Part shown: in pieces, positions 1-12,632 of the stretch
How the letters are laid out: every line of letters starts with the position of its first letter
Position numbering within the stretch: position 1 is the first letter of the stretch
Source of the DNA: Coriaria nepalensis
Lineage: Eukaryota > Streptophyta > Magnoliopsida > Cucurbitales > Coriariaceae
NCBI GenBank assembly: GCA_027186245.1
Contig: CP114498.1
Coordinates: 1,557,501-1,621,500, forward strand
Direction of reading: 5' to 3'
DNA: 64,000 nt
Notes under the pieces: generated by a model
Told to the model about the DNA's origin: nothing
The model's input: the letters and a program-made list of their open reading frames with translations, nothing else
Databases searched by the model: none
Made by a program: the position numbers and the translations under genes

Positions 1-1060
1 ATGAAATAAAAAATTTGAGAAAAAAATTTATTTAGTATTTATAAGGATATAGAGTGAAAGTCGTTTATAATAGATCGTCGTGAGTACGAAAAATTTGAGA
101 ATGAACTATTTAAATGCTTAAAAAAATTTGAAATGAAAACTGTCGAGAGTTTTTTTATTTATTAAATTAAATTTTTATGATGAATTATTTCTTAAATATT
201 AAAATCATAATAGAATCGAATAATCACATCATTATCTTAATGATTATAGATAGATGAATTATTCCAGTTTAACATCAACATTGTCACTCGGAAACTTGTA
301 GTTCATTTTTGGAGGCCCAAAATCTCATCAAATTTTCAAAGAAAAGACTTACCCCTCCATTGATGGCAGGTCTATCATCAACTGAAAAGAGCCTTTTTTT
401 TTTTTTTCCTTTTTCTTTTACTTGGAACGTACGCCATACCATTCCTCTTTTTACGTATGCTTCTTCTGCGTATTATGTACTTCTAATTCACTCCTTATAA
501 TGTGATATGATACATCATGCATGCATCCCCCCCCTCACTCTCTTTTACAAGTGATTACTCTGAAACAGGAATCGATTCTTTACGCTGTGATTTCGTGTAC
601 TTCTTCTAGCATACGCCAATTTCATGAAGTGCTCTTTGTTTTCTTCACGTGGGTATTTTAAATTATTATTAATTATATTTATATTTAATTATGTAATTAA
701 TTTATTATAATAAAATTTAATAAAATATTTTATTTAGTATAATATTTATAATATTTTATATTTAATAAAAAATTTTAATTATGATTAATATAGTTTTAAT
801 TAAGTTATCTATATAAAAAATTTAAAAGCGTTTTAACCATCAATATTAATTATTTTATTATCTCTTTCTCAATTCTGCATATTTGAATGAGATCCATTAA
901 TTATTTCGTAATATTTTTAAATTATTACGTTATTTACTTAAAATTACTTTTAAAAGTAAAATTTATTATTGAATTAAATAAAGGTAACGGCCCATCTACT
1001 AATTATGTGTGTTTTCGTCCAAAGTATTCAACAGAATAAGCAGTTGATTGGGCGGGCATT
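1..1060. other. AT-rich intergenic sequence
   Basis: No gene is supported here. Short open frames are broken and low in complexity. The stretch 650-980 is very rich in A and T, and 397-410 is a T-run. It may include the degraded end of the transposon whose primer-binding site lies at 1067, but I see no matching long terminal repeat. Confidence 0.6.
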
Positions 1061-1066
1061 GCAGTT

Positions 1067-1078
1067 TGGTATCAGAGC
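1067..1078 (+). other. LTR-retrotransposon primer-binding site
   Basis: The 12 bases TGGTATCAGAGC are complementary to the 3' end of plant initiator methionine tRNA, the usual minus-strand primer of gypsy and copia elements. The site sits 1 kb upstream of a same-strand gag remnant at 2088, so both probably belong to one plus-strand element. I could not identify a 5' LTR ending just before it. Confidence 0.7.
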
Positions 1079-2087
1079 CTAACGGTCTTATAGACAACTC
1101 TCATATGTACAAGTTACGAAAGTGGTGTCTTCAGTCGCTGTAAGTATTGGTCTGTATTTACTTAAATTTTATATTAAAAATATATATACGAAATAATTAA
1201 TGAATGACATGTGTTCTTTAGATTATGGAGAAACTAATGAACACTCTAGCCACTACCTATATGGAAATATGCCAAGAACTCACGAAAATGGCACCGTGGG
1301 ATGTAATTGGTAGCTGTGTTCCGCATGGCCACCCCACCCACCTTCAAAGGATACGAAGGGTGAGACTATTTACACCACTGGATTTATGAGATTGAAGACA
1401 TATGTACAAAAGCGGATGTAACGAATGTTATATGAATTAGATTGGCGGTCCGCCAATTAAGAGGCGAGACCAAGACATGGTGGCACGGGACAAACCTAGG
1501 TGCCAGAGATGTCGCATAGATCGAATTCGGGGTACGGATACTCGCCCACTTCACGCCTCTTAATCCATGAGAGCCGGACAAAAATAACCAGAGATAATAA
1601 TAATCTACCCATGAGAAGTAGCTGACTCACCCATAACTACTAGTATCGAATAATATATTTTTTTTTATAGTTCAACTAATCTAGACTAGAACCCTTTGTA
1701 AAAAAGAAAAATTGATGATTTGACATGTAAATAGCCTAGTTAGTTTTGGATAATATATGATCAAATTTTATAATGTAAATGACGATCAATAGATAAATAT
1801 GAAATATGTTCTAGTTAAGCTTATCTTTGTATGAAAAAAAAAATTCATACTTTATATTTTATGGAAATCAAGCGCTCTCTACCCAAGTATAAGCATGACA
1901 AGAGGATGTACTGCTAGTATATCCTCTATTGGACATCGCGCTAGTCTAATCAATAACCCAAGTCAACAAGAGATGAGCGAGTTACGAGACTTAACTCAAA
2001 GACAATGAGAAATGATAGACACATTACTTCAACAACAACTCTAGAAGATGCTACAACGACCGACACCCCTCAAGTTCCATTGCCGAG

Positions 2088-2468
2088 AAATTTATGAAGT
2101 ATAAACCACCTGAATTCTCAGGTGGCCATAATCCAATGATAGCTGAAAATTTGATTGAAACTCTAGAAAGACTATTCAACTGTGCAAAAGTTCCACATAG
2201 CGAAAAAATATATTGTGCAGCATGTCTATTGCGGGATGATATGAGTTATTGATTGGACATCATGAGAAGTATTTATGATATTAGAACCATGACTTGGGCT
2301 AAGTTTCGAAAATTAGTAGAAAACAAATATATAACAGTGGCTTTAGTGAAAGAAAATGAAACGGAATTCATAAATCTACGGAGAGGCAACATGATAATAA
2401 AAGAATTACTATAAAAATTCGATGAACTATGCAAATATACACCACATAATGACTACAGACAGCTTAAA
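2088..2468 (+). pseudogene. Ty3/gypsy-type gag remnant
   Basis: Read from 2088 in one frame this gives a capsid-type gag segment. It starts with a KYKPPEFSGG-like sequence, which is typical of plant retrotransposon gag (compare P-x-F-x-G), and continues through an LLRDDMSY stretch and a TWAKFRKLVENKY stretch. Two in-frame stops, TGA at 2250 and TAA at 2412, break it. No zinc knuckle, protease or polymerase follows. The primer-binding site at 1067 lies upstream on the same strand. It is a dead fragment, and the family assignment rests on recognising the gag pattern only. Confidence 0.75.
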
Positions 2469-3762
2469 AGTGAAACAGAGTCTCATAATAGACTCATAAT
2501 TGAATTTCATTTCGTATTGATTTGTAATTTAATTCGTATTGACTTACTAGTGGATTGAGCATAATCATTGCTGTCACTTGATTTATTATGTTGCTATAAT
2601 TAATTCGGTAAAATTTTAATTTATATAAATAAAAAATTTCTTTTTATTATTATTTTATATATTATATTATTATTATTGATGCGAAAATCTGATTAATATC
2701 TCTTTTAATGATGTCAACAGTATATATGTCGGTCAAAAATCTTATGTACACAAAAACAATAAGGGAGAATCAGAATTTCCGACCGATGAATCTCCTCCGA
2801 TGCTAAATTAGTCGGGAAAAAAAAAAGAGATTAGTTATATGCTCTAATATGAGAGAAAATGCAAACGGAATTTTAGCACCGAATGAGATTCTAACCTAAA
2901 AAATGAATTAGAGTTGCTATTTATACTTACTCTTCAGGGGACAAAGTATGTCATTTTGTGGTCGTTGCTCTGCCATTGGCGAGCCATGGATTTGCTTCAT
3001 ATTACTTTTATTGTATTTGTCGTTCACTCCTATTCTTCTTCAAGTCTGAGTCATATTCAAACTTGCCTTGACGTCTCTTCCAATCAACTTTTTTGATACC
3101 ATCATATCTTTATCATACAATTCTAGTTACTCATTTTTGTGGTGGGTTGGGCTAATCAGCTCAGACCTCACCCACCTCTCAAGTTATCCGAACTTTTCCT
3201 AATTTCATATATGACTGATGTCTACCCTTAGGCTGGACTGATCAAACTTCATCACCCAATTATTCTAATAATTTCTCCCAATAATTATGTATGATTTATT
3301 ATATCATATATATATATATTATATATTATATTAATATTATATGTGATTCAAATGAATTGGTTCCTTGTCTTCTTCAAATTTTGTTGTCGGCCACAGATCC
3401 AAAGTTTCTTACTCCCATTTCTAGCTGATTTCCCCTTCAGCTACATTACCTATATTCTCCATATGAAGAAGAAGATAACAAAAGATAGCGACAATCGACA
3501 TGGAAATTATACGACAATTAACGACAATATTCCCACATAGAATTACATTACAAATTTACAATATTCAATACACCAACAACCAAATAATATATATATATAT
3601 ATATATATCATTGGTGGGGAAAAAAGTTAACATACATCTGGAAAGTTATAGAGGCCTCATTAATCGATCTTGTAACAAATCATTATCACACCATCGACAA
3701 ATTAAGAGTAAAAACCTTGTTCGTAAATGGCACGTTGCCACCTTAAATTTCACATTTATCAC
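2469..3762. other. Intergenic stretch, partly LTR-like
   Basis: No gene is seen. The part around 2690-3260 contains a phrase close to 'ctccgatgctaaattagtc', which I associate with plant LTR leaders. It could be a leftover LTR of the element at 1067-2468, but no second copy is visible in the window. A TA repeat lies at about 3587-3608, shortly before the chitinase promoter. Confidence 0.35.
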
Positions 3763-3769
3763 TATAAAT
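3763..3769 (+). promoter_or_regulatory. TATA box of the chitinase-like gene
   Basis: TATAAAT lies 84 bases before the start codon at 3853, and an A-rich leader follows it. Position and sequence fit a plant core promoter. Confidence 0.65.
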
Positions 3770-3852
3770 CCCCACAAGACACAATCCCATTCCATTCACA
3801 CCGACACAAAAAGAGAGAAAAATAATAATAATAATAATAAAATAGAAAATTA

Positions 3853-4767
3853 ATGGAGACCCAGAAACTCTTTACAGTTCTGATCATCCTCCCCCTCCTC
3901 CTACTCTCAATCCAGAAGACGACGTCGTCTTCACCAAACACAAACCTCTTCAGGGAATACATAGGCGCAGAGTTCAACAACGTTAAATTCTCCGACGTGC
4001 CCATAAACCCCGGCGTCGAATTCCACTTCATCCTCTCCTTCGCAATAGACTCCAACCCGTCAGGCTCCACCTCAACTAATGGAAACTTTAACATCTTCTG
4101 GGACACCGATAACCTCACCCCGTCACAGGTAACCGCCATAAAAACCCGCCACTCAAATGTCAAAGTGGTCCTCAGCTTAGGCGGAGACAGCGTAGGCAAC
4201 GGCTACGCTTACTTCAACCCCAACTCCGTAAATTCATGGATCTCAAACGCCGTCGCTTCACTCACCAAGATCATAACCCGATACAACTTAGACGGGATCG
4301 ATATCGATTACGAACACTTCAAGTCCGACCCGAACACGTTTGCCGAGTGTGTCGGGAGGTTGATAACGACTTTGAAGCGCAACCGTGTGATCTCGTTCGC
4401 TTCGATCGCGCCGTTCGACGACGATCAGGTGCAGGCACACTACATGGCTCTGTGGAAAAGATACGGGCACGTGATTGACTACGTGAATTTCCAATTTTAC
4501 GCTTATGATAAGGGGACGTCCGTGGGGGAGTTTTTGGGGTACTATGAGAAACAGAAGGGTAATTACGTAAATGGGAAAGTGTTGGTGAGTTTTATAAGCG
4601 ACGGGAGTGGCGGTTTAACGCCTGAGAATGGGTTCTTTAAGGCCTGTGATAGGTTGAGAAGTAAGGGACAGTTGGACGGAATCTTTGTCTGGTCGGCTGA
4701 TGATTCTAAGGCTCTTGGATTTCGATACGAGAGACAGTCGCAGGCTCTACTTGCGGCTCGCAATTAA
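3853..4767 (+). CDS. GH18 chitinase-like secreted protein (chitinase 2-like)
   Basis: The protein has 304 residues from a single uninterrupted exon. Residues 1 to about 25 form a hydrophobic signal peptide, so it should be secreted or vacuolar. The rest is one glycoside hydrolase family 18 barrel. The strand motif SLGG is at 108-111, and the catalytic DxxDxDxE signature is complete as D147, D150, D152 and E154. Family knowledge makes E154 the proton donor for chitin or chitooligosaccharide cleavage. The closest group I recall is the bulb-type chitinase 2 / RuBisCO-associated protein group, some of which have lost activity; here the signature is intact. A TATA box lies 84 bases upstream. No chitin-binding (hevein) domain is present. 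The role is probably defence or storage, inferred only. Confidence 0.9.
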   Translation: METQKLFTVLIILPLLLLSIQKTTSSSPNTNLFREYIGAEFNNVKFSDVPINPGVEFHFILSFAIDSNPSGSTSTNGNFNIFWDTDNLTPSQVTAIKTRHSNVKVVLSLGGDSVGNGYAYFNPNSVNSWISNAVASLTKIITRYNLDGIDIDYEHFKSDPNTFAECVGRLITTLKRNRVISFASIAPFDDDQVQAHYMALWKRYGHVIDYVNFQFYAYDKGTSVGEFLGYYEKQKGNYVNGKVLVSFISDGSGGLTPENGFFKACDRLRSKGQLDGIFVWSADDSKALGFRYERQSQALLAARN

Positions 4768-7700
4768 GGAATCTTTTGTGGTGTATAGTGTATATATATA
4801 ATATATATGAAGTTTTTGTGGGTCCCACAATCTTTCCCCTTTTAGATGTTGTGTTTATGTGAACTTGCACTAGTTGTGTAAAATATAATATACTACATTA
4901 TTTATGTCTTTTATTTTATTTTATTTATTTGCAACCGGATCTACTAATATGGAAAATAATAACATATTTTATAATTAACAAATAATTATTATAAGATCAA
5001 TTAATTGGAAGATCTATTACTATAACAGGGTTCTTTTGAATGAGTTTGATTGGGCCCAAAATACAAGATCAAGTTAATTTGATCGAGTAAGCCTTGAAAT
5101 TTTTTGCCTCTTGGGTTTTGATCTTTATTTATCGGTGCCTACATTTAGTCGGATTTGCAGCATTTGGGGTATTGAAGAATTTTTTTAAGGGCCAGAGTTA
5201 TTCTGATGGGCCAGGAGCCCAGCCCATATAACACCTATTAATTCATTACCTAGTTAATTGTATAAATTAGTACGATTATCCTCAATTATATACAAGTCTA
5301 TATAACATATGATCCTCAATCAGTACCATTGAAGGAGCTCGTATATATTATGCAGTTTCTTTTGTGAATACTCCACCAGTACGAAAGGTTCTTAATATTA
5401 GTTGAGTACTGGTTTTCCAATAAATTAATCCGTAGTAATATCTATGTCTTCTCCCAATTCGACTAGGTCACCATGAGTAAGATTTCGTCCGGCAGATTCA
5501 AAAACACTCCATCAAGAATATTTGAATTGTAAGATAAGTTTCTAAATTATTTGACGGTCCATAATATAATTTTAGATTTGAGATCGAATTTACGTCTCTG
5601 TATAAATATGTAATTTAACTTCATAATATAAACTATAATACTGGTTTAAATCTCCACAAAAATATAATTCAATCCTGCAATGAATTGATATGATATGATA
5701 TCTTTCATATTTTTCCACCTCCTCATCATTTTCAATTTCTAGTACCTGAATCTGTAGAAACTCGGCGATGCAAGAATGGGAAGGCTGAGTGGCTGACCTG
5801 CCCTACCTGCCAATATCAACGTCCCTTTCAATCAATTTCTTCCCCTTCTCCATAAACTCTATATTCTTCATTGACAACACTCCATGATTAGAGACCTAAC
5901 CAACTAAAACCAAAAGTGAAAAGGAAAGAACAATGGAGTTGACCCGTCATTCATGCATGTCTTTATTTGATGAGAGAAGACCAAGCTAGCTAGAATCAAA
6001 GACCCTTTGATTCTTAACAAGAAGTTGATCGAAATTTATTGCTTAGATTCCTTGCTTGTATTCCATTCACATGCTTTTACATGAAAACTACCAACTATGA
6101 AAATGATTGTAACTCATTAGTTAAACTAATGCAATGTTATGCTTTGTTCTTAGCACCTTATCTTAAAGGCATGCATGCTTTGCCGCATCTTTCTTTTGGA
6201 CTAGTGTTGATTAAAAATCCTAGTCATATAATAAGAACGTTGTAAATCAAATTGAAGTTGCGAAAGAATCATTTGAGATATGATTTGATATGCATAATAC
6301 TCGTCTACCGGTTTTATTTCATGCGTGACGCGGAACAGGTAGCAGAACATGAAATAAACTTTCACATAAATAACATTTTACTTGCATGCTTAAGCGTAGA
6401 ATTATGGGACCTGTCGTAGCTAGGTAGGGACGAAGTACATCAAGTGGGGAGAAGGAGCACTATGCCATATACATCTCATAACACCTAACAGAGGTGTATA
6501 ATATATATATATATAGGTATATGTATACACGTATTCGTCATTCGTGATACAAGTAAGTGCGAGCAATTGTGAAGTGATGGATGGAGAGTTGTGAGAATGA
6601 ATAATTTGAGGTTGGACTTCAGTTGATGAGGATGGGGGACCAGCGAGGGAACGATACGTCAACCAGCTATAACTAGTAAACTAGGCGTAGCCCACCCAAT
6701 TTTAGTCACTATTTACATTTTAGCCCCCTGCACTGCACTAATTCCACCATTTTGCTCCAAGTCTTCTTCTCAATCGATTTTCTTTCCCTGTTTTTCTTTG
6801 TGATTTGGTATGGATGATTCTCTTGGTCCCACTCAATAATAAAGATGCTATATAGCCAACTATTTTGTATTTAGGTCCTCCCACCCGGGCCCCCATGTAT
6901 TCAAGTAATTTTCTAAGACCACCGAGGGTGGCGGATGTAGAAGTGGCGGCAGTGGAAACGACGATGGAAGCGATCGGGCTGCATAGCGTGCACCAATGGT
7001 GGTGGCAATAATCAGAGCCGGCCCTGAGGTAAGGCGACGCCAAGACCCCTAAATTGAGAAATGAAATATAGAATTGAGCTGTGTATCTTGGAGAAAAAAA
7101 ACAAAAACAAAAACAAATATAGCTTCACTTGTGGTCGGTATCCCTAACTAAGAAGTACCTGTTCATGAACAGATGTACATTCACTTCAACTCATAAATTT
7201 TCATATGGCCGGTGCAGATATGTATCCTCATTCTAATATCATCATGAAATTATGTTTCAAGTCAATGATCGTCAACATCATTCTTTTATCTTTAGAATCT
7301 TAAGAGTTAACATATGTAAGTTCAAGTTGCTTTACTTTATATTATACTCAACAATTATATGCAAATTTATCATTCACTTATGAAAATATATTTTGAACTA
7401 CTTTTAGTCTTTTGTATATGATCGATTAAATTCTATATATCGATAGTATAATAGATTTATAACACTTCATAATTTTAGAAAATTAATAAATTACTTCCGA
7501 TACATATATTTCACATCTCGAATTAAATAAAGATTCTGAAATTAGCTTGTTGTATCCATTTCATCAAGAATTAATAATCTTTCTATTTGTCCTCTCGTTA
7601 GAGCATAAGAATGCTTCTTGACTCGAGGATCTCACCTTGCCGCCATCATATGTACACGCGACGCGGTATTTGCCACTCACCCTCACCCCCAAACTATTCC

Positions 7701-8664
7701 CTCCTTCTCTATTCTTTAGCATGTTCGAGATATCCGTTCCCGGTTATTTCTAAAGGAATAGACGCGATATTATCACGATGAATATTGAGATTCAAAATTA
7801 ATGCAAGAAGTTAGAGCATAAAAACATGCAAATTATGTTTAAAGCTTATGAACGAGAGTTGAATTCAAAAGATTCCCATAATAATTGAATAATTTACATG
7901 TTTTAAAGAGTCTATATTGGTAATCTTAGGCGATTGATGATGTGGGAATCATATCAAATTGTATTGATCTTTTACTTCATAATTGTCGGTTTAAACTTGC
8001 AAAACTACTGCTCGAAACAGTAATTTAACTTATCGGATTAGGTTTATTCGAAATGAGTAGTATTTAATTATTCTAAAGTGATGATTATGATTGATTAATC
8101 ACTTTCTTTAATTGTGCTAAGAGTATCAACTATAATTTATTCCCCTAATTTGACATATGTATGATGAATATTTACTTGGGACTGTGCATGTGCTGCTCAC
8201 ATGGGCACGTTTTTAGCTAAGTGGTGGGGAATTCTGCACGCAAGTTGTTGGGTAAAGACTCTGTTTCTGCATAACAGGAAGTGGTTTAATGGTAGAGAAA
8301 GAAAAAAAAACAGTTAGTGTGTACAGTAAAAGTAAAAAATAACAGTGCCTATTTCACCCAAAAAAAAAAAAGATTTAGTGGAAAGCAGGACAGAGAAACG
8401 ACATGTCGTGAGAGAGAACACAGTTACGTGGTTAGGCTCCACTTAGGCCAACATCTTTTATCGTCTCAAAAGTTGAAAATCAAGAAAAGGTCAACGCTTT
8501 GCTCAAACCTTTAACGTCATCTTCCACGTCACCCTCCAGTCCCACTTTCCACTTCACTCTCCCCCTCTCTCTCTCTTAAGTATCCCCATTCCTCTCTCTT
8601 TCTCTGTCAAATAATTTTTCCTACAATTCCCTCCCCTCTTCGGCTCTCCCAACTCCCACTCGTC
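4768..8664. other. Long intergenic region
   Basis: No gene is supported in these 3.9 kb. Open frames at 6039-6245, 6420-6662 and 6738-7043 match no family I know and have no gene-like context. A TA-rich repeat lies at about 6500. The sequence GAGCCGGCCCTGAG at about 7015 resembles ends of some plant DNA transposons, but I found no partner terminal repeat. The last 150 bases before 8665 are pyrimidine-rich (CT repeats at 8556-8580), like a plant 5' leader. Confidence 0.55.
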
Positions 8665-10180
8665 ATGAACGCCCACTCAAACCCCTCGTTCTCACGCGCC
8701 GACGAGTACTTCCCGTCACTCGACTTCACGGCGACCGCGACGTTCCCTTCAGCATCATTTCCGCTACCTCCTTACACTTCGATCGAACCCGACCAACTCA
8801 CAGGAAACGGGTCGGACTCGGTCTTGAGCACTTGTAGCAGCGGCTGCAGTAGTTACGGTTCCACTCAGTCTAACTCACTTCCGAGTTACTTAACACAACG
8901 AGTAAGTTTGATGCAGCGAAGTCTAAGCAGCCACTCGCTCCAAAAAAATGTGTCAAGCCCACGACCTGTTTCGTCACTATCCCGGTTGCTGGATTCGGAG
9001 GGTCCGGTTAGAAGAGTTTACAGCACCGGTGATCTCCAGGTGTGCACTGAATTGATTGAAATGCCCACGTCTATTTCTGCATGTTAAATTATTACGAGAG
9101 GTTAATTTTGGAACTACGCTATTAATCCTGATTTTTGCTCATGCAGCGTTACCAATTTTTACGTACCAAAGTAAATCATCAACATAAAGCCTTTTGTTTT
9201 AATAATTGAATAATTAAGAATTTTTAATTTAATTGTCAATGTGGGATGAAGATGATGAATACCGGTCGGCAACAAAGTCATCGGTCGGAAAGTACATTGT
9301 CGTCCGAGAGCAGTTTGATAATAGAAGGAATGAACAGATCAAGCAGGTACAGCCCGGAGGAGAAAAAGGAGAGAATCGAGAGATACCGGAGCAAGAGAAA
9401 TCAAAGGAACTTCAACAAAAAGATCAAGGTTTTTTTTTTTTTTTTTCCTAAAATTATTTTCTGACATGATTCTTGAACATTAATTGTTTGTTTTTAATGT
9501 AAGATTTCTCATCTGTTTCAAATTGTGGTACAAAATTGGTATGGTACACATTCTAAGAACATATAGTGGCAGGAAGGAAGCAGTAGTTGCTAGTTGTAAC
9601 ATAATGCACTCTAAAACTCACTTTATTGATATTTATGAAGAATAATTATGTACGTAATTGACTATTATTTTTGGTATATAATAAAACACATAATTACGTT
9701 ATTCCATGTGTTCATTTTTTTTAGTATTTTTATATAACATGTTGCACGATTTAATGATTGATCAAATGACCCTAAGTGTCTTTTTCATTGTCAAGTCATC
9801 ATTCACTTCTGTCTATACTACTACGTACTCTACCCAGCTAGTTTCACTATTCTACGTTCAACTCATTAAAAATAAAAAATTCCTCAAATGTTTCTCTCAT
9901 GTTCTATTCATTTTTTTTTGTTTTTTTCTTGATGTGTTTTTTTTTTTGTTTTTTGTTTTTGGAGGATCAGTATGAATGTAGGAAGACGCTGGCAGATTGT
10001 CGGCCCCGCATAAGAGGACGGTTTGCGAGGTATGAAGAAATTGAAGATCAGAAGAACTGTGTCGTAGAATGGAGCAATATCGATCCGAACAAGGAGGTAG
10101 TAATGGAAGATATGGAGGATGGCGAATATAACTGGATCAACTTTCTCACTACTTATTCTTCCAATCTATTTCCCATATGA
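8665..10180 (+). CDS. CCT-motif family protein (no B-box), transcriptional regulator
   Basis: Three exons can be joined in phase: 8665-9039, 9252-9428 and 9971-10180, giving about 253 residues. The first exon encodes a Ser/Thr-rich region ending in a YSTGDLQ motif, a family hallmark. Exon 2 carries SSESSLIIEGMNR, then YSPEEKKERI. The CCT motif spans residues about 162-204 and is split by intron 2 just after NKKIK; its second half reads RKTLADCRPRIRGRFAR. CCT motifs act in nuclear import and in DNA or partner binding, as in CONSTANS. There is no B-box or response-regulator domain, so this is a CMF-type protein, which I recall as At5g59990-like. Two usual CCT positions differ: Glu for Ala after KY, and Cys for Ser after LAD. 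The exon 2 acceptor at 9251 is chosen from phase and homology. Confidence 0.88.
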
Positions 10181-10477
10181 ACTTATGATTAACTGGATCT
10201 TGATAACTATTATGTCGTACAATTAGTAATGCATCTATAGCTAGTTCAAGTGTCATATTATGATAATGGTTTTGTTCGAGAACTTTCTACTAATTAGAAA
10301 CATGATTCAAACGCTATATATATATGTTGTAAGAGATGATATATTTGAGAGGTTCGAAATTAAACTTAGTACACCATTAAAAGTATATCTCTAACTATCA
10401 ATTTTAATTGATAATAGATAAAAGATTACATGTAATACATATAGATAGATACTTAGGAGTTAGGACAGTGAATAGTG

Positions 10478-10517
10478 AGCTAGCTAGCTAGCCCGCCAGC
10501 CAGCCAGCCAGCCAGCT
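10478..10517. repeat. Compound tetranucleotide repeat (AGCT)n-(AGCC)n
   Basis: Three to four AGCT units run straight into about five CAGC/AGCC units. The change from a self-complementary to a non-palindromic tetramer within 40 bases suggests slippage after a point change. Confidence 0.85.
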
Positions 10518-10718
10518 AACTATATTGGGTTTTTATGTTAACGTGATTTTAGTTATATGGATTTTACTACAACTTGATCTTAATGAGATTTAATTAATGA
10601 TACAATAATTAATGACTTTAATTAAGAAAATCAAAATTAAACCCAAAACTTAAATTTCTCAAACCAAGCATAATTCTAACAAAGATAAGTCAACAAGATG
10701 AAGTCATCATCATTATCG

Positions 10719-10742
10719 TTGAGAGAGAGAGAGAGAGAGAGA
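10719..10742. repeat. (GA)n microsatellite
   Basis: About eleven GA units lie in intergenic sequence between the CCT gene and RPP30. A similar but imperfect GA tract sits inside RPP30 intron 3 at 14324-14347. Confidence 0.85.
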
Positions 10743-12632
10743 AACGATTAAGGAGATTGATGAATGTTTTATGTCTGTGTTGTGACAGACACCATCTCTT
10801 GTTTTACAGGTATGTAATGTAAGCATAGTGAGTATAGAAGTGACTAGTTAGTGCTTCTCGTTTTCAATCGTTGTGCTAAAACTATATGTCTACCTACATC
10901 TCCTAACTATCTATACCTAACTTGGCTAGCCCACTAGATCCATGCAACTTGGTGACCTACATTAATCTAGATTAACATGTGAAGTTGTGATGCAGCTAGT
11001 TTAAATCACAAGTGAGTCTTCGTATTTAAGTCATTTTTTAACGGTCCATTAAATTTAACTTAAAAAGTCTTAAATTTTTAAGTTCGAGATATATAAGTTA
11101 GACTCTTTTATATATAATATAAGATATTCTTCTTTTTGGCTAAGGATATTATAATGTAATTAGATGCTAGATACATTCTAATACTATAATAGTGTATTAG
11201 CGTGCTAATTACCATAGTTTATAAAGTTATTAATTATAAACAAAACACTCAGAAATTTAGTGTTTTTCAATCCGTATGTTAATCATTTTGTCGTTCATGT
11301 TACTGAATTTTGAGATGAAAAAGCTTATTATAATATAATAACGGTAAATAATATTTTATCATCTTAAATTATTATTTTATTAAATTTAATCTTATAAATT
11401 ATTAAGTATTAAAAATATCATTCTTAAACTACTTAAATAATCATATATGATAGATATCCTTCTTAAATTATAATTTTATTATATTTATCATATTTTAAAA
11501 ATATTTTAAGAGATTAAATTTAATAAAATTATAATTAAGAAAAACTTAAAAGTCTAATAGAGTAAAGATTAAAATATTTAATTAATTAAAATATGTTAAG
11601 AATCTTCAATTAATCTCTCACTTTAACAAAAAGGCTGTATGGTTAATTAGTGCAAGCAGGACGGCTGTCCTGTCTTGGGAGTTGTCTGGCGGCGGTGCGT
11701 CTCCCATTAATTAGTAACTTTTATTATGGCTCACTGTTTTTTTTAAATTTTTTTATTAATTTAATCAAAGTAAGAAACAAGCTTTAAGGAGATTTCCTTG
11801 TAATGAAGGCATGCATAGTGTTCTTTTCAGTGAAGAAGAAGCTAAGTTTTAGATGTAGCCCCCTATTAAGTTGGAAAAGACATGCCAAAATGCTAGAACA
11901 AGGAAGAGAAGAAGGAATCTGCCATTATTATTATTATGATGCTATTTGCTTTCGAGTGTGACGAAAAGTGTCTAACTTTTTATCCGGGAAGAACCCAAAA
12001 CAATATCTAAATTATCATGAATAATTCAAAATATTTTAGATTTTAATTTAAAACCCTAATAAGTACAATTTTTGAATAACTTTTAAGTACAATTTTTTGA
12101 ATAACTTTACATACTCTTTTTTAAAACCCAAAAATTTTCTTTTCTTACAAATTTTTTTTGGCTCAACGAACAACTCTTGAAGATCTTATTGTCAGAGTTT
12201 CAGAAAAATTAAAAGCTTTCTCTCGTTTCTCATTAGAAAATGGGCCAGAATACCAGGAAAAGGGACATGCTTTCTCTTGCCCAATGGGCCATGTGACCCT
12301 CAAAAAAAAAAAAAAAAAACTTGAAATCTCTATGTATACTTTCTCACTAGCCACTCAACCTAAAACTTTATTTTTCTCGGTTTAATTAGCAATCAGATAC
12401 ATCTAGCCATCTTTTTTTATGCAAGCTAGTATGAAGAATCTAGATGGAATCTGAAAAAAAGAGGCTTCTCAATCATACCATTAGGGAAATGAATTCCAAA
12501 AACTCATCTTCGGACTGATTATAATACTATCGGAGTTCTGTTTCTGTTAACAAAATTTTACCACCATTTAAAAAAGAATGATGATCGGTAATATCAACTA
12601 GATTAACTTTGGGACTAACTGGACTCGGCTAC

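Larger units (their letters stand above)
10181..12632. other. Intergenic region with simple repeats
   Basis: No gene is supported. It holds the AGCT/AGCC repeat at 10478-10517, a GA repeat at 10719-10742 and a long AT-rich tract at 11030-11600. The open frames near 12158-12385 overlap each other on both strands, end in a poly-A run and match nothing I know. Confidence 0.55.

Noticed and set aside
3762..4199. 145-residue minus-strand open frame over the chitinase start
   Set aside because: It runs through the TATA box and 5' leader of a well-supported gene on the other strand and ends in a leader AAT repeat.
6738..7043. 101-residue minus-strand frame in the long intergenic region
   Set aside because: No signal peptide, motif or relative was recognised, and it crosses a possible transposon end.
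12158..12385. Overlapping open frames on both strands near 12.2 kb
   Set aside because: Both end in or start from an A/T run and no family is recognised; I could not choose either.
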